A stretch of DNA of 64,000 bases from Candidatus Caenarcanales bacterium. GTDB lineage: Bacteria > Cyanobacteriota > Vampirovibrionia > 2-02-FULL-35-15. The stretch spans positions 1 through 64,000 of the forward strand of contig JAGVKQ010000030.1 in assembly GCA_020050435.1 (NCBI GenBank). Direction: 5' to 3'. This document shows positions 1 through 7,718 of the stretch, piece after piece. Numbering within the stretch: position 1 is the first letter of the stretch; each line of letters opens with the position of its first letter. A model generated the notes under the pieces. The model had not been told where the DNA came from. It did not search any database and worked only from the letters and a program-made list of their open reading frames with translations. The translations under genes were made by a program, and so were the position numbers.

Positions 1-1049
1 ATAAAATAGTTGCTGGTACATGCGGTTGTGGCGTAGCTGAAACTGATACTGATTCAGATGGCACTCTTGATTGTACTGATGAATGTGATAGCGATGCTAC
101 TAAAACGATGGCTGGCACATGTGGTTGTGGTGTAGCTGAAACTGATACAGACTCAGACGGAACATCTGATTGCAATGATCAATGTAAGGATGATGCTAAC
201 AAAACTGAAGCGGGTCAATGTGGTTGTGGAAATGCTGACACCGATAGCGATGCAGACGGAACATCTGATTGCAATGATAAATGTCCTAATAGTAAAATTA
301 AATTGAAACCTGGTTTCTGTGGCTGTAATGTCTCAGAAATAGATTCAGATGATGATGGTTACCCTGATTGTATCGATGGATGTCCACATGATAACTCTAA
401 AACTGAACCTGGAATATGTGGTTGCAAAGCACCAGATACTGACACAGACAGAGATGGCTTAGCAAACTGTAAAGATCGTTGTCCTAATGATGAAAAGAAA
501 ACAGAGCCTGGTCTTTGTGACTGTGGAATAGCTGACACTGATTTAAATACAAATGGAATTCCTGACTGTAAAGAGACTGCTGGACTCTTAGCAAATAACT
601 TAGCTCCGACTCCAACACCCACTCCAATAGAAAGTGCTTCACCAACACCATCCCCAACTCCAACAGAAAACCCCTTAACAACTGAAAATATACCAACAAG
701 CACTCCAACAAGTACTCCAACACCACCTCCTACTTGTTCAGACAATAAAAAACTCTGCAGTGATAATCTATGTAAAGAATGTTGTTCAACTCAAGACTGT
801 TCTAATGGAAACTTATGTACAGCCGATGGTATTTGCATTCAGGTTGATACTAACTGTAAAATATGCAAAGGAAAGAAATGTCCTAAAAATAAAAAATGTG
901 TTGAATGTTTAAAAAATAAAGATTGTCAAGATGGTTTCAGATGTAATAAAACAAAATTTACCTGTGTGAAACCAACGTCTAATCAAACTCCAAAACGCCC
1001 TTCGTCCAAGCATAATAAAGGCCAAGGACCAAAACAAATACAAAGATAA
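1..1049 (+). CDS. Cysteine-rich protein with thrombospondin type 3-like calcium-binding repeats (5' end missing)
   Basis: The reading frame (codons begin at position 3) is open to the left edge, so the N-terminus lies outside the window. The visible part starts with about six tandem repeats of 33 residues (99 bases), each built as GxCGCG..(E/D)TD.D.DG..DC.D.C.....KT. The DxDxDG loops resemble thrombospondin type 3 / calcium-binding repeats of exported proteins. A Pro/Thr/Ser linker (PTPTPTP and SPTPSPTP type) follows, then a second Cys-rich region with CxxC spacings and a basic Asn/Lys/Pro tail. The pattern suggests a secreted or surface protein that needs disulphides and calcium; this is inference. 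The last 71 bases overlap nuoA on the other strand. The repeat class is clear but the function is not. Confidence 0.75.
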   Translation, partial: KIVAGTCGCGVAETDTDSDGTLDCTDECDSDATKTMAGTCGCGVAETDTDSDGTSDCNDQCKDDANKTEAGQCGCGNADTDSDADGTSDCNDKCPNSKIKLKPGFCGCNVSEIDSDDDGYPDCIDGCPHDNSKTEPGICGCKAPDTDTDRDGLANCKDRCPNDEKKTEPGLCDCGIADTDLNTNGIPDCKETAGLLANNLAPTPTPTPIESASPTPSPTPTENPLTTENIPTSTPTSTPTPPPTCSDNKKLCSDNLCKECCSTQDCSNGNLCTADGICIQVDTNCKICKGKKCPKNKKCVECLKNKDCQDGFRCNKTKFTCVKPTSNQTPKRPSSKHNKGQGPKQIQR

Positions 1050-1356
1050 AAGCTTCAACAATAAGAATGGTTTTATTTGTGAAGTAGTCAAGAACTGATG
1101 CCCAAGGCACTAAGAATACGAACTCTACATCAAAAACAATAAACATAAGTGCATACAAATAGTATTTAACATCATATTGAATTTTAGTGTCATGAACTAC
1201 ATTCATTCCACATTCATAAGGTTGTGTTTTTGCACCTTTTGGACTATTGATTCCAAAGATTCTCTGAATGGTAATGGAAAGAGTTAAAAGCGTTGCTCCT
1301 AGTAGGAATCCAACAGTAGTAAAAAGCATTAGTTGTGAAAATTGTGTGTCTAACAT
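979..1356 (-). CDS. nuoA: NADH-quinone oxidoreductase subunit A
   Basis: The 125-residue product is full length for NuoA, a small membrane subunit at the quinone/proton-pumping junction of complex I. It has three hydrophobic segments (about 10-30, 65-85 and 95-115). The family signatures are visible: PYECG near residue 47, YDVKYYLYAL, FDVEFVFLVPWA, and the closing YAWTKGVLEF. A Shine-Dalgarno-like AAAGGA lies just before the ATG. nuoA is normally first in a nuo operon, but here the next same-strand position is occupied by a convergent gene that overlaps its last 71 bases. This nuoA is therefore separated from nuoB and the other subunits, which are not in the window. Confidence 0.95.
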   Translation of the reverse strand: MLDTQFSQLMLFTTVGFLLGATLLTLSITIQRIFGINSPKGAKTQPYECGMNVVHDTKIQYDVKYYLYALMFIVFDVEFVFLVPWASVLDYFTNKTILIVEAFIFVFVLVLGLYYAWTKGVLEFD

Positions 1357-1422
1357 ATTCCTTTCTATTTATAACATAAAGAACAGAAATTAATTTTTAT
1401 ATACATTCGTATTGCTATGAAA

Positions 1423-1488
1423 CAGAGGACAGAAGTTAGAGAACAGAAGATGGAATTCTAACCTCTGTTCTCCGTCTTCTGTTCTCTG
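1423..1488. repeat. Inverted repeat, CAGAGRACAGAAG family
   Basis: A purine-rich arm (CAGAGGACAGAAG, then GAACAGAAGATGG) is followed by its near reverse complement (CCTCTGTTCTCCGTCTTCTG, then TTCTCTG). It could fold into a long imperfect hairpin between nuoA and the AIM24-family gene. A similar pyrimidine-rich stretch occurs inside queA at 48669-48698, so this is a dispersed element and not simply a terminator. Confidence 0.75.
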
Positions 1489-1490
1489 CT

Positions 1491-2207
1491 CTAATCTCCG
1501 CCTAACACTCTTCCTACATCCCCTAAAGGTCCTTTACTAGCTTCACCACGAAATATTTCATTTTTGAATCTAGACCAAGGTAATGACTGTAAAATCACTT
1601 TTCCTGGACCAGTTAATGTAGATAAAAACAATCCCTCACCACCAAATAAAGCAGTTTTAATATTTCTCATACTTCTCACATCATAGTTAACCGTTTGTTC
1701 AAAAGCTACTATACATCCTGTATCCACCTGAATGGTTTCTTTTTCAGCCAACGTTTTTTCTACAGTCAATCCACCACAGTGAACAAAAACTTTTCCATTT
1801 CCTGAAAATTTTTCAAGAACAAAACCTTCTCCACCAAAAATTCCTACACTAAACTTTTTTATAAAAGCAATATTAATAGAAACGTTTCCAGTAGCACATA
1901 AAAAACTATTTTTTTGTGCTTGCCATGTAGTAGAGCTATTTACATCAATTTCAAGAACTTTCCCTGGATATGATGGTGAAAAAGCCACTTTTGAACCATC
2001 TTTTTTTGACTTAAAGACAGGAAGAACGAAAGATTCTCCGACAAACATTCTTTTTAATCCACCAACCCATCCACCTGGGACTTTTATATCTATATCAATA
2101 TCGCCTTCCATAAAAAACATTCCGCCAGCCTCAGCCTGCACAAATTCACCAGAATTCAATTCTAAAGTTACTATTTGCATTTCACTGCCTGAAATTTCAT
2201 GTTTCAT
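1491..2207 (-). CDS. AIM24 / TIGR00266 family protein
   Basis: The 238-residue protein begins MKHEISGSEMQIVTLELN and has the family's beta-rich, glycine-punctuated pattern: QAEAGGMFFMEGDI, then GGEGFVLEKFSGNGKVFV, then a second copy-like GGEGLFLSTLTGPGKVILQS, ending in GPLGDVGRVLGG. Members of this family (mitochondrial AIM24, bacterial TIGR00266) have a beta-helix-like fold and no settled biochemical role. No signal peptide or membrane helix is visible. An AAGGA ribosome-binding site lies about 10 bases before the ATG. The TPR gene at 2226-3500 lies upstream on the same strand with a short gap, so the two are probably co-transcribed. Confidence 0.85.
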   Translation of the reverse strand: MKHEISGSEMQIVTLELNSGEFVQAEAGGMFFMEGDIDIDIKVPGGWVGGLKRMFVGESFVLPVFKSKKDGSKVAFSPSYPGKVLEIDVNSSTTWQAQKNSFLCATGNVSINIAFIKKFSVGIFGGEGFVLEKFSGNGKVFVHCGGLTVEKTLAEKETIQVDTGCIVAFEQTVNYDVRSMRNIKTALFGGEGLFLSTLTGPGKVILQSLPWSRFKNEIFRGEASKGPLGDVGRVLGGD

Positions 2208-2225
2208 TAAAGATTTTCCTTATAT

Positions 2226-3500
2226 TTAATTTGTGGGATTTTCCCCTTCTTCAACTTTTGGATTCTGCGAATCTTCTATTCCTTCTGTTTTTTTATCTGC
2301 TTTTGGTAAGGTTTTAAATTCAGCTATAAACTCTTTATTTAAGAACAACCTTGCACTTACTTCTTTATTTTCACTTATAGGATTTCTAGCTGTAACTTCA
2401 ATTAGTTGATTAAGCTCTTCTTGAGTTACAGAAGATTCATAAATATCAATCTGACTAGTTCCTTCAAAAAATATAACTCTATAACTACTTATTTCTATAT
2501 CTGAAACTTGATCAATTTTAAATGAGATTGTAGGATATAAAAAATCTCCAACTCTTGAAACTTTTATAGAACCATCTTGAACTTTAAACTTAGCATTTAG
2601 GTTAATAATTTTACTCAATAAAGAAGATTTTCTTTGATCAGTACTACTGTCACCTATTAACAATTTTGCTTTTTCAGCATATTCTTTCTTTTTTTCTTTG
2701 TCATCCGATTTTGAAGCAGCTTGTTCTAAAGCTTCAGCATAAGCAATTTTATATTCATCATTTTCTTCTTCAATTTGAATAGCTTCTTCAAATTTCTTAG
2801 ATGCAATTTCTATCTTCCCTAGATCTCTATAAACAAGTGCCTCTTGAAACTTAACTTCTGCATTTTTACCTAAGACTTCAGCCCTTTCAAGCACATCAAG
2901 AGCATCTTCATTTTTATTTCCAGCTCTTAAATCTTTTACAAGTTGTAGATACTTAGGCATTAGAAGCCCACGAAGACTTTCTTTTAACTCAGTTTCTCTA
3001 AGTGCAGCAGCAACATTGAAAGCACCTTCCCAGATTTTTACGGCTTCAGTTTCATCAGTAAGAATTTGACCTATTTTAATCTGGTTTTTCACGATGCGTT
3101 TTGAATTTTCTTCTAGCTTCATACTTAAATATTTTTTTGCAAAGAAAGAAGCCAATTTTAAATCTCCAGCTCTTTGATTAGCTTCTGCAAGATCAACTAA
3201 AAAATCCTGAAATTCTTTATCATCTTTTAAAGTAACAAATAGTTGTTTGTCTTTAACCACTTTATTTGCATCTTCATATTCCCCAGAAGACAGGCATGCT
3301 TTTGCCAGTAAAAATGCAATCTCATCATTGTCTGGATAATGATTTAAGCCATCATTTAGGGTTTCAATCGCTTTGGCAACCTTACCACTTGTAAGATCAG
3401 TGCTTCCCTCCATTAAATACCTATATGGGGTTCCTGTCCAGAAGACAAAACCTGAAAAAAGAATTAATATAAATCCAAATAAAATACCCAAGTTCTTCAT
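2226..3500 (-). CDS. Membrane-anchored tetratricopeptide-repeat protein
   Basis: The 424-residue product has an N-terminal hydrophobic anchor (about 4-23). Helical repeats of TPR type follow: GKVAKAIETLNDGLNHYPDN, EIAFLLAKACLSSGEYEDA, and later KFQEALVYRDLGKIEIASKK. A beta-rich C-terminal segment (about 305-390) and a charged Glu/Lys/Pro tail end the protein. TPRs are protein-protein scaffolds, so this is probably an envelope assembly or adaptor protein facing the periplasm. No enzyme motif is visible. It stands upstream of the AIM24-family gene on the same strand and is divergent from gmk. Confidence 0.75.
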   Translation of the reverse strand: MKNLGILFGFILILFSGFVFWTGTPYRYLMEGSTDLTSGKVAKAIETLNDGLNHYPDNDEIAFLLAKACLSSGEYEDANKVVKDKQLFVTLKDDKEFQDFLVDLAEANQRAGDLKLASFFAKKYLSMKLEENSKRIVKNQIKIGQILTDETEAVKIWEGAFNVAAALRETELKESLRGLLMPKYLQLVKDLRAGNKNEDALDVLERAEVLGKNAEVKFQEALVYRDLGKIEIASKKFEEAIQIEEENDEYKIAYAEALEQAASKSDDKEKKKEYAEKAKLLIGDSSTDQRKSSLLSKIINLNAKFKVQDGSIKVSRVGDFLYPTISFKIDQVSDIEISSYRVIFFEGTSQIDIYESSVTQEELNQLIEVTARNPISENKEVSARLFLNKEFIAEFKTLPKADKKTEGIEDSQNPKVEEGENPTN

Positions 3501-3620
3501 AATGATTTAATGTTTAACGACAAAGGATGCAAAAACATTTATATTAGATATTGTACACTGTTCTAGAAACTAGAAATAAGATACTAGAGGATAAGAGAGA
3601 ACAAAAACTTAGAAATTCAT

Positions 3621-4190
3621 ATGTCAAAAGGTAAAATATTTGTTCTAACAGGTCCATCAGGGGTTGGAAAAGGTACTGTCGTTCAAGGTGTCTTAAAAAA
3701 TTTAAATAATATATATCTTTCTGTTTCTGCTACTACAAGAGAAAAAAGAGAAGGTGAGAAAGAAGGTACAAATTACTTCTTCAAAACTAAAGAAGAGTTT
3801 GAATCAATGATTAAAACCAACGAATTCCTAGAATGGGCAGAATTTGCTGGAAGCTATTATGGAACACCAAAGATACAAATCAACAATTATCTTTCCGTAG
3901 GAAAAGATATACTTCTTGAAATTGAAGTTCAAGGGGCCAAACAAATTAAAGAAAAAAGACCAGATGCAATACTAGTATTTTTAGCACCCCCTACATTTGA
4001 AGCACTTGAAGAAAGACTTATTAAGAGACAGACTGAAACACTTGAAAAAGTAAAAATAAGACTTAAAAAAGCAAAAGAAGAAATGAAAGAAATTTCATTG
4101 TTCAATTATTTAGTTATAAATGACCATTTAGATGAAGCTATTGAAAATGTAAGTAGTGTTATTAAAGCAGAAAGATGCCGGATTGGTTGA
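3621..4190 (+). CDS. gmk: Guanylate kinase
   Basis: The 189-residue product phosphorylates GMP to GDP with ATP. The P-loop GPSGVGKGT lies at residues 11-19. The GMP-binding region SATTREKREGEKEGTNYFF and the EWAEFAGSYYGTP and EIEVQGAKQIK motifs follow in the usual order, and the length is normal for the family. It opens a gmk-rpoZ-coaBC series, a common bacterial arrangement. The intergenic DNA before it (3501-3620) is purine-rich, and I see no convincing Shine-Dalgarno site. Confidence 0.96.
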   Translation: MSKGKIFVLTGPSGVGKGTVVQGVLKNLNNIYLSVSATTREKREGEKEGTNYFFKTKEEFESMIKTNEFLEWAEFAGSYYGTPKIQINNYLSVGKDILLEIEVQGAKQIKEKRPDAILVFLAPPTFEALEERLIKRQTETLEKVKIRLKKAKEEMKEISLFNYLVINDHLDEAIENVSSVIKAERCRIG

Positions 4191-4204
4191 TAGTCTGAGG
4201 GTTT

Positions 4205-4280
4205 ATAGTGGATGGTAAAAGGGAACATAGGACCAGTAAACCAACAGTCCCTAGTCCTTGCATCCTACCGTCTATACAGT
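4205..4280. repeat. Dispersed-repeat-like segment, GGTCCTAT family
   Basis: This stretch between gmk and rpoZ contains, on the minus strand, TGGTCCTATGTTCCC. That resembles the GGTCCTATAGTCTCATGG segment embedded in queA (48388-48419). It also contains AACAGTCCCTAGTCCTTGC. No protein or RNA gene is visible. I read it as a decayed copy of a short dispersed repeat, with modest certainty. Confidence 0.4.
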
Positions 4281-4347
4281 AATTGCTAAAAGCCAAATGC
4301 TAATATAGAATTAGTTATCGGAAAAGTTAATTAGGAGCCAAATAAAA

Positions 4348-4545
4348 ATGTCAATGAACCAGTTAATGAGTGACTTACTTTCTGAAGCAGAAAACAGATA
4401 TGATTTAGTTTTAAAAGTTGCAGGACTTGCAAAGCAGATTAAAGAAGAAACAAAAGAACTTGAAGGAACAACTAATCCTGTAATCCAAGCATTACAAGAA
4501 CTTTCTGCTCAAAGAGACGGCACAATGCTAGTAGATATAAAATAA
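4348..4545 (+). CDS. rpoZ: RNA polymerase omega subunit
   Basis: The 65-residue product shows the omega core RYDLVLKVAGLAKQIKEE followed by NPVIQALQELS, matching the helix that wraps the C-terminus of beta-prime and helps RNA polymerase assemble. The protein is short but within the range seen in the family. TTAGGAGCC lies about 10 bases before the ATG and acts as the ribosome-binding site. Its position between gmk and coaBC is the classic context for rpoZ and supports the call. Confidence 0.88.
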   Translation: MSMNQLMSDLLSEAENRYDLVLKVAGLAKQIKEETKELEGTTNPVIQALQELSAQRDGTMLVDIK

Positions 4546-4573
4546 GTTACAAGTTTCAAGTTATAAGTTTCAG
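4546..4573. repeat. Two direct copies of a 14-base unit
   Basis: GTTACAAGTTTCAA is followed directly by GTTATAAGTTTCAG. The two copies differ at two positions and fill most of the rpoZ-coaBC gap. Confidence 0.7.
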
Positions 4574-4590
4574 CAGAACTAAAATCAGAT

Positions 4591-5808
4591 ATGTCCACAA
4601 AACCAAAAAACATAATTTTAGGTATATCTGCAGGCATAGCTGCATACAGAATGTATGATCTTGTCAATGAATTAAAAAAACAAGGTCACAATGTAACTGT
4701 TGTTTTAACAAAAGATGCTAAAAATTTTGTAAGTGAGTTACCGCTTAAAGTATTGTCAGGAAATCCAGTTTACTCTGAAATGTTTTGTCCCAAAGAACAA
4801 AACAAACCTATTCACATAGACTTAGCAGATAATGCTGATCTTGTTCTTGTGGCTCCTGCTACAGCAGATATAATTGCAAAAATGGCAACTGGTATTTGCG
4901 ATGAGTTGATTACAAATATTCTTTTAGCTACAACTGCTCCGGTTTATCTTGCTCCAGCGATGAATACAAACATGTGGGATCATTTCACCACACAAAAGAA
5001 CATTGAAACTTTAGTCACTAAAATTGGTTACAAGATTATTGCTCCAGAAGAAGGGGATCTTGCCTGTGGTTACTCAGGGGTTGGGCACATTGCTCCAAAT
5101 GAAAGAATTATTAAAACTATACTCCTTGGTGAAAATGAAGTTAGACCACTACTTGGGAAGAAAGTTATTATTACTGCGGGCGGAACTAGAGAAGCCATAG
5201 ACCCCGTTAGATATATTGGAAATAAAAGTTCTGGAAAAATGGGCATAGCCATAGCTGATGCTGCTTATAACTTAGGTGCTGATGTAGTTTTGATTTCTAC
5301 CGTTTATGCAGAGAAAAAGTATCAAGTAATTGAAGTTGAAACAGCACAAGAATTACAGGAAGTTATTGAAGCAGAGTTTGATAAAGCTGATGCACTTATT
5401 ATGGCAGCAGCTGTAAGTGATTACAAACCCATGAAAACTTCAAAACAAAAGATAAAAAAGAAAAATGAAGATTTAACTCTTGAACTTATTAAGAATCCTG
5501 ACATTTTAGAAATTCTTGGCAGAACAAAAAGAGAAAAACAAATAATTGTTGGGTTCTCAGCAGAATCAGAAGAAATGGAAAAAAATGCAAAAGAAAAACT
5601 TGTAAAAAAGAAAATAGATATGATTGTTGCAAATGACATAACCGTTCCAGATTTAGGTTTTGGTTCTGATGAAAATGCCGTTATCATTTTGACTAAAGAT
5701 GGTCAAAGAGAGTGCTTACAGAGACAGCCCAAAATTCAAATAGCAAAACATATATGTCAAAAACTTGCAGAGTTATTTTTAAGTATAAAAGAGGCTAAAG
5801 AAGTATGA
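4591..5808 (+). CDS. coaBC: Bifunctional phosphopantothenoylcysteine decarboxylase / phosphopantothenate-cysteine ligase
   Basis: The 405-residue product carries out two successive steps of coenzyme A synthesis. The CoaC flavoprotein half (about 1-185) shows GISAGIAAYRMYDLV, the catalytic-His region KPIHIDLAD, APAMNTNMW, and the Cys loop ACGYSGVGHIA. The CoaB half (about 190-400) shows the nucleotide-binding ITAGGTREAIDPVRYIGN, the SSGKMG loop, and the conserved lysine stretch before LELIKNPDIL. The length is normal. No Shine-Dalgarno site is visible; a TAAAAT hexamer lies 5 bases before the ATG. Its stop codon overlaps the next gene's start (ATGA type), so translation of the two is probably coupled. 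Confidence 0.97.
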   Translation: MSTKPKNIILGISAGIAAYRMYDLVNELKKQGHNVTVVLTKDAKNFVSELPLKVLSGNPVYSEMFCPKEQNKPIHIDLADNADLVLVAPATADIIAKMATGICDELITNILLATTAPVYLAPAMNTNMWDHFTTQKNIETLVTKIGYKIIAPEEGDLACGYSGVGHIAPNERIIKTILLGENEVRPLLGKKVIITAGGTREAIDPVRYIGNKSSGKMGIAIADAAYNLGADVVLISTVYAEKKYQVIEVETAQELQEVIEAEFDKADALIMAAAVSDYKPMKTSKQKIKKKNEDLTLELIKNPDILEILGRTKREKQIIVGFSAESEEMEKNAKEKLVKKKIDMIVANDITVPDLGFGSDENAVIILTKDGQRECLQRQPKIQIAKHICQKLAELFLSIKEAKEV

Positions 5809-6431
5809 AAAAAATATTCAGTTTATTGTTAGTGCTTTCAATTTCCACACCATGTTTTGCAAATAACAGTGATAGAGACTTGCGGACGCAAGTCTCAACA
5901 AGCAATCCAACCCAATTAATATCTGCCAAGAAAAAAGACCCAAAAACAGCAAAGATTGAAGCAAAAAAAGAAGAAATAAAAAAACCAAAAGTAATAGTTG
6001 AATCAGAGTACGAACCTGCTTTTTTAGGTTCACTTCTTGATAATCCTGAGAAGTACATAGGAAAAAAAATTAAATTCAGAGGCAAATTTAGTTCATTTAC
6101 TACTCTTGCTTTAGATTATGACCCAGCTCTTAGAAAATCTAAAGATTACATCTCTCTTTGCATTTTTAGACCTGATACAAAGATTCCTTTATCAGAGTTA
6201 AAACTCGCCTATCCATTAAGCGAAGCAAAAGAAAATCTTGTAATTCGTGATGTTGAAGAAGGTGATTTAATTGAATTTTATGGTCAAGTATTTAGTGCTG
6301 CACTAGGTGAGCCTTGGGTTGATGTTGATTCTATTAAAAATTTAAACCTTACTAAAAAAGAGAAGATCGCTGAAAAAACAGAAAAAAGTAAGGATGCTAC
6401 AAAAAAAGACACAAAAAAGAGTAAGAAATAA
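5805..6431 (+). CDS. Exported OB-fold-like protein with charged tail
   Basis: The 208-residue product begins with a signal peptide (MKKIFSLLLVLSISTPCFA, cleavage near residue 19-20). A Lys-rich linker follows, then a domain of about 110 residues (PEKYIGKKIKFRGKFSSF ... EGDLIEFYGQV ... PWVDVDSIK) whose strand pattern resembles OB-fold modules of exported proteins. The tail is almost entirely Lys/Glu/Asp/Thr. Its start overlaps the coaBC stop by 4 bases and its stop overlaps the next start by 1 base. A perfect palindromic repeat (5875-5896) is read through in frame just after the signal peptide. The precise function is unknown. Confidence 0.6.
   Translation: MKKIFSLLLVLSISTPCFANNSDRDLRTQVSTSNPTQLISAKKKDPKTAKIEAKKEEIKKPKVIVESEYEPAFLGSLLDNPEKYIGKKIKFRGKFSSFTTLALDYDPALRKSKDYISLCIFRPDTKIPLSELKLAYPLSEAKENLVIRDVEEGDLIEFYGQVFSAALGEPWVDVDSIKNLNLTKKEKIAEKTEKSKDATKKDTKKSKK
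5875..5896. repeat. Palindromic element inside a coding region
   Basis: Ten-base perfect arms GAGACTTGCG / CGCAAGTCTC are separated by two bases. The element encodes part of DRDLRTQVST in the OB-fold-like protein, directly behind the signal peptide where an insertion would be tolerated. Confidence 0.8.
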
Positions 6432-6817
6432 TGAAAGAATCCTTCTTTAATGAGTTGATTTCTAAAACTAAAGAACTGTCGGGATTAGATGTTATTTATT
6501 TAATTGATGACTCATTCCAGGTCACTAATGTACATAAAGTAAATGATACTAGTGACTATTTAAATAACATTATAAATCTAATAAAGAAACAGGATTCCTT
6601 AGAAGAAGTAAGTAAACCTCTTTTTTCAGATAATTTTCATACTTATACGCTTTTAAATGAATCAGGACTTATCCTAATTACCAGGTTGAGTTCTGATGAA
6701 AATTGTTACCTTGTTGTTATAGCTGGCGAGAACAATCCTGTAGATTTAATAAATTTATTCAAAATTTGCAAGGAAGCCAGACAAAAGTATATGTCTAGTA
6801 CTCAGTTGAGTTCTTAG
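6431..6817 (+). CDS. Roadblock/LC7-like small protein
   Basis: The 128-residue product starts one base before the preceding stop ends. Its pattern resembles Roadblock/LC7 (MglB-like) domains: GLDVIYLIDDSFQVTNVHK, then a central helix, then SGLILITRLSSDENCYLVVIAG and a final helix NLFKICKEARQKYM. Such proteins dimerise and often regulate small GTPases, but no Ras/MglA-type GTPase gene is next to it. No signal peptide or membrane segment is visible. The family call comes from pattern only and needs a profile search. Confidence 0.5.
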   Translation: MKESFFNELISKTKELSGLDVIYLIDDSFQVTNVHKVNDTSDYLNNIINLIKKQDSLEEVSKPLFSDNFHTYTLLNESGLILITRLSSDENCYLVVIAGENNPVDLINLFKICKEARQKYMSSTQLSS

Positions 6818-6862
6818 TTGCAATTTTTCATTCTTAAGGGTTCCTTAAATCAGATTCTGTAC

Positions 6863-6894
6863 TATAATTTTTAAATAAGAACAGCTCGTTCTTA
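6863..6894 (+). promoter_or_regulatory. Candidate promoter -10 with overlapping operator-like palindrome
   Basis: TATAAT at 6863-6868 is followed by the palindrome TAAGAAC-AGCTC-GTTCTTA at 6876-6894, which sits at the expected transcription start. No strong -35 is seen at 17 bases. The palindrome could be a repressor site or a 5'-UTR hairpin. It resembles a LexA box (GAAC..GTTC) but has a 5-base spacer, not the usual 4. Confidence 0.5.
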
Positions 6895-6915
6895 AATAAA
6901 GTCAAAGAGGTATTT

Positions 6916-7680
6916 ATGGCAAATAAATCAATAAAGAAAATTTCAAGTTTATCACTAGCAATTTTATTTTCAATTCCAGGACTGAGTTCTTTTGCTCAAA
7001 GTGGTTACCAACAACCAATTGAACCTGATGAATCATACGATCAAATTCTTCAAGGTGGAAGCAAACCATTACCTCCATCAAATGGTACAGGAAATCGTCC
7101 TTTACGTGGAAGAGTGGTTGTAGCACCTGCAGGTGCTAGATTCCAAGCAGCTGTAGTTTCTACATTAAGCTCTGAAGTTAATCAAATTGGAGATGTTGTA
7201 ACTGCATCTGTATCCAGTCCACTCATAGTAGGAAATGATGTTGTTATTCCAGCAGGAAGTCAAATCATTGGTCAAGTGGTAAATGTAATTCCTTCAGCTA
7301 GATTTATGGCAGGAGCAGGTGGTCAGTTAGAAATTAGATTTACATCTATTCAAACTCCAGATGGTCAAAGATATCCACTTAGTGCTTCAGTAGATACTAC
7401 ACAGTTTAAACTTCAAGCTGAAACTGGCGGATCAAGAATTGCCAAAGGAGTTGGTAAAACAGCTGTAGGAGCAGGACTTGGAGCAGCATTAGGAACAGCA
7501 GTAGGAGCTATTGCAGGTGGAATGCCTGGACGTGGTGCATGGTCTGGAGCCGCAATTGGCGGGGGACTTGGTGCATTAGGCGCTGTAGCTGGTAAAGGCT
7601 CACAATTAGTAATTAAGGGTGGAACTCAGGTTCCTATTCTTCTTGATCAACAACTACAAGTTGTTGTACCTCAGCATTAA
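6916..7680 (+). CDS. Exported glycine-rich protein with TrbI-like beta domain
   Basis: The 254-residue product has a signal peptide (MANKSIKKISSLSLAILFSIPGLSSFAQ). A beta-rich region (VVAPAGARFQAAVVSTLSS, DVVIPAGSQIIGQVVNV) of the kind found in TrbI/VirB10-type C-terminal domains and in cyanobacterial exported proteins follows. Next comes a glycine-zipper segment (about 175-225: AVGAGLGAALGTAVGAIAGG) that probably inserts into or packs against a membrane, and a last strand QVPILLDQQLQVVV. Related VLPRGTKLLG-type wording occurs in the protein at 12916-13422. The gene has its own promoter region with a palindrome. No conjugation genes are nearby, so a role in DNA transfer is not supported. Confidence 0.55.
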   Translation: MANKSIKKISSLSLAILFSIPGLSSFAQSGYQQPIEPDESYDQILQGGSKPLPPSNGTGNRPLRGRVVVAPAGARFQAAVVSTLSSEVNQIGDVVTASVSSPLIVGNDVVIPAGSQIIGQVVNVIPSARFMAGAGGQLEIRFTSIQTPDGQRYPLSASVDTTQFKLQAETGGSRIAKGVGKTAVGAGLGAALGTAVGAIAGGMPGRGAWSGAAIGGGLGALGAVAGKGSQLVIKGGTQVPILLDQQLQVVVPQH

Positions 7681-7718
7681 GCTGATTAACTGACAGCTCA
7701 AATTGGTATAAAGAAATC

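Noticed and set aside
6876-6894. LexA box
   Set aside because: The half-sites GAAC/GTTC are separated by five bases, not the four of the Gram-positive and cyanobacterial consensus; kept only as a generic operator candidate.
6916-7680. Conjugation or type IV secretion component (TrbI/VirB10)
   Set aside because: Only the beta-domain wording resembles TrbI; no other transfer gene is nearby and the protein has a plain signal peptide.
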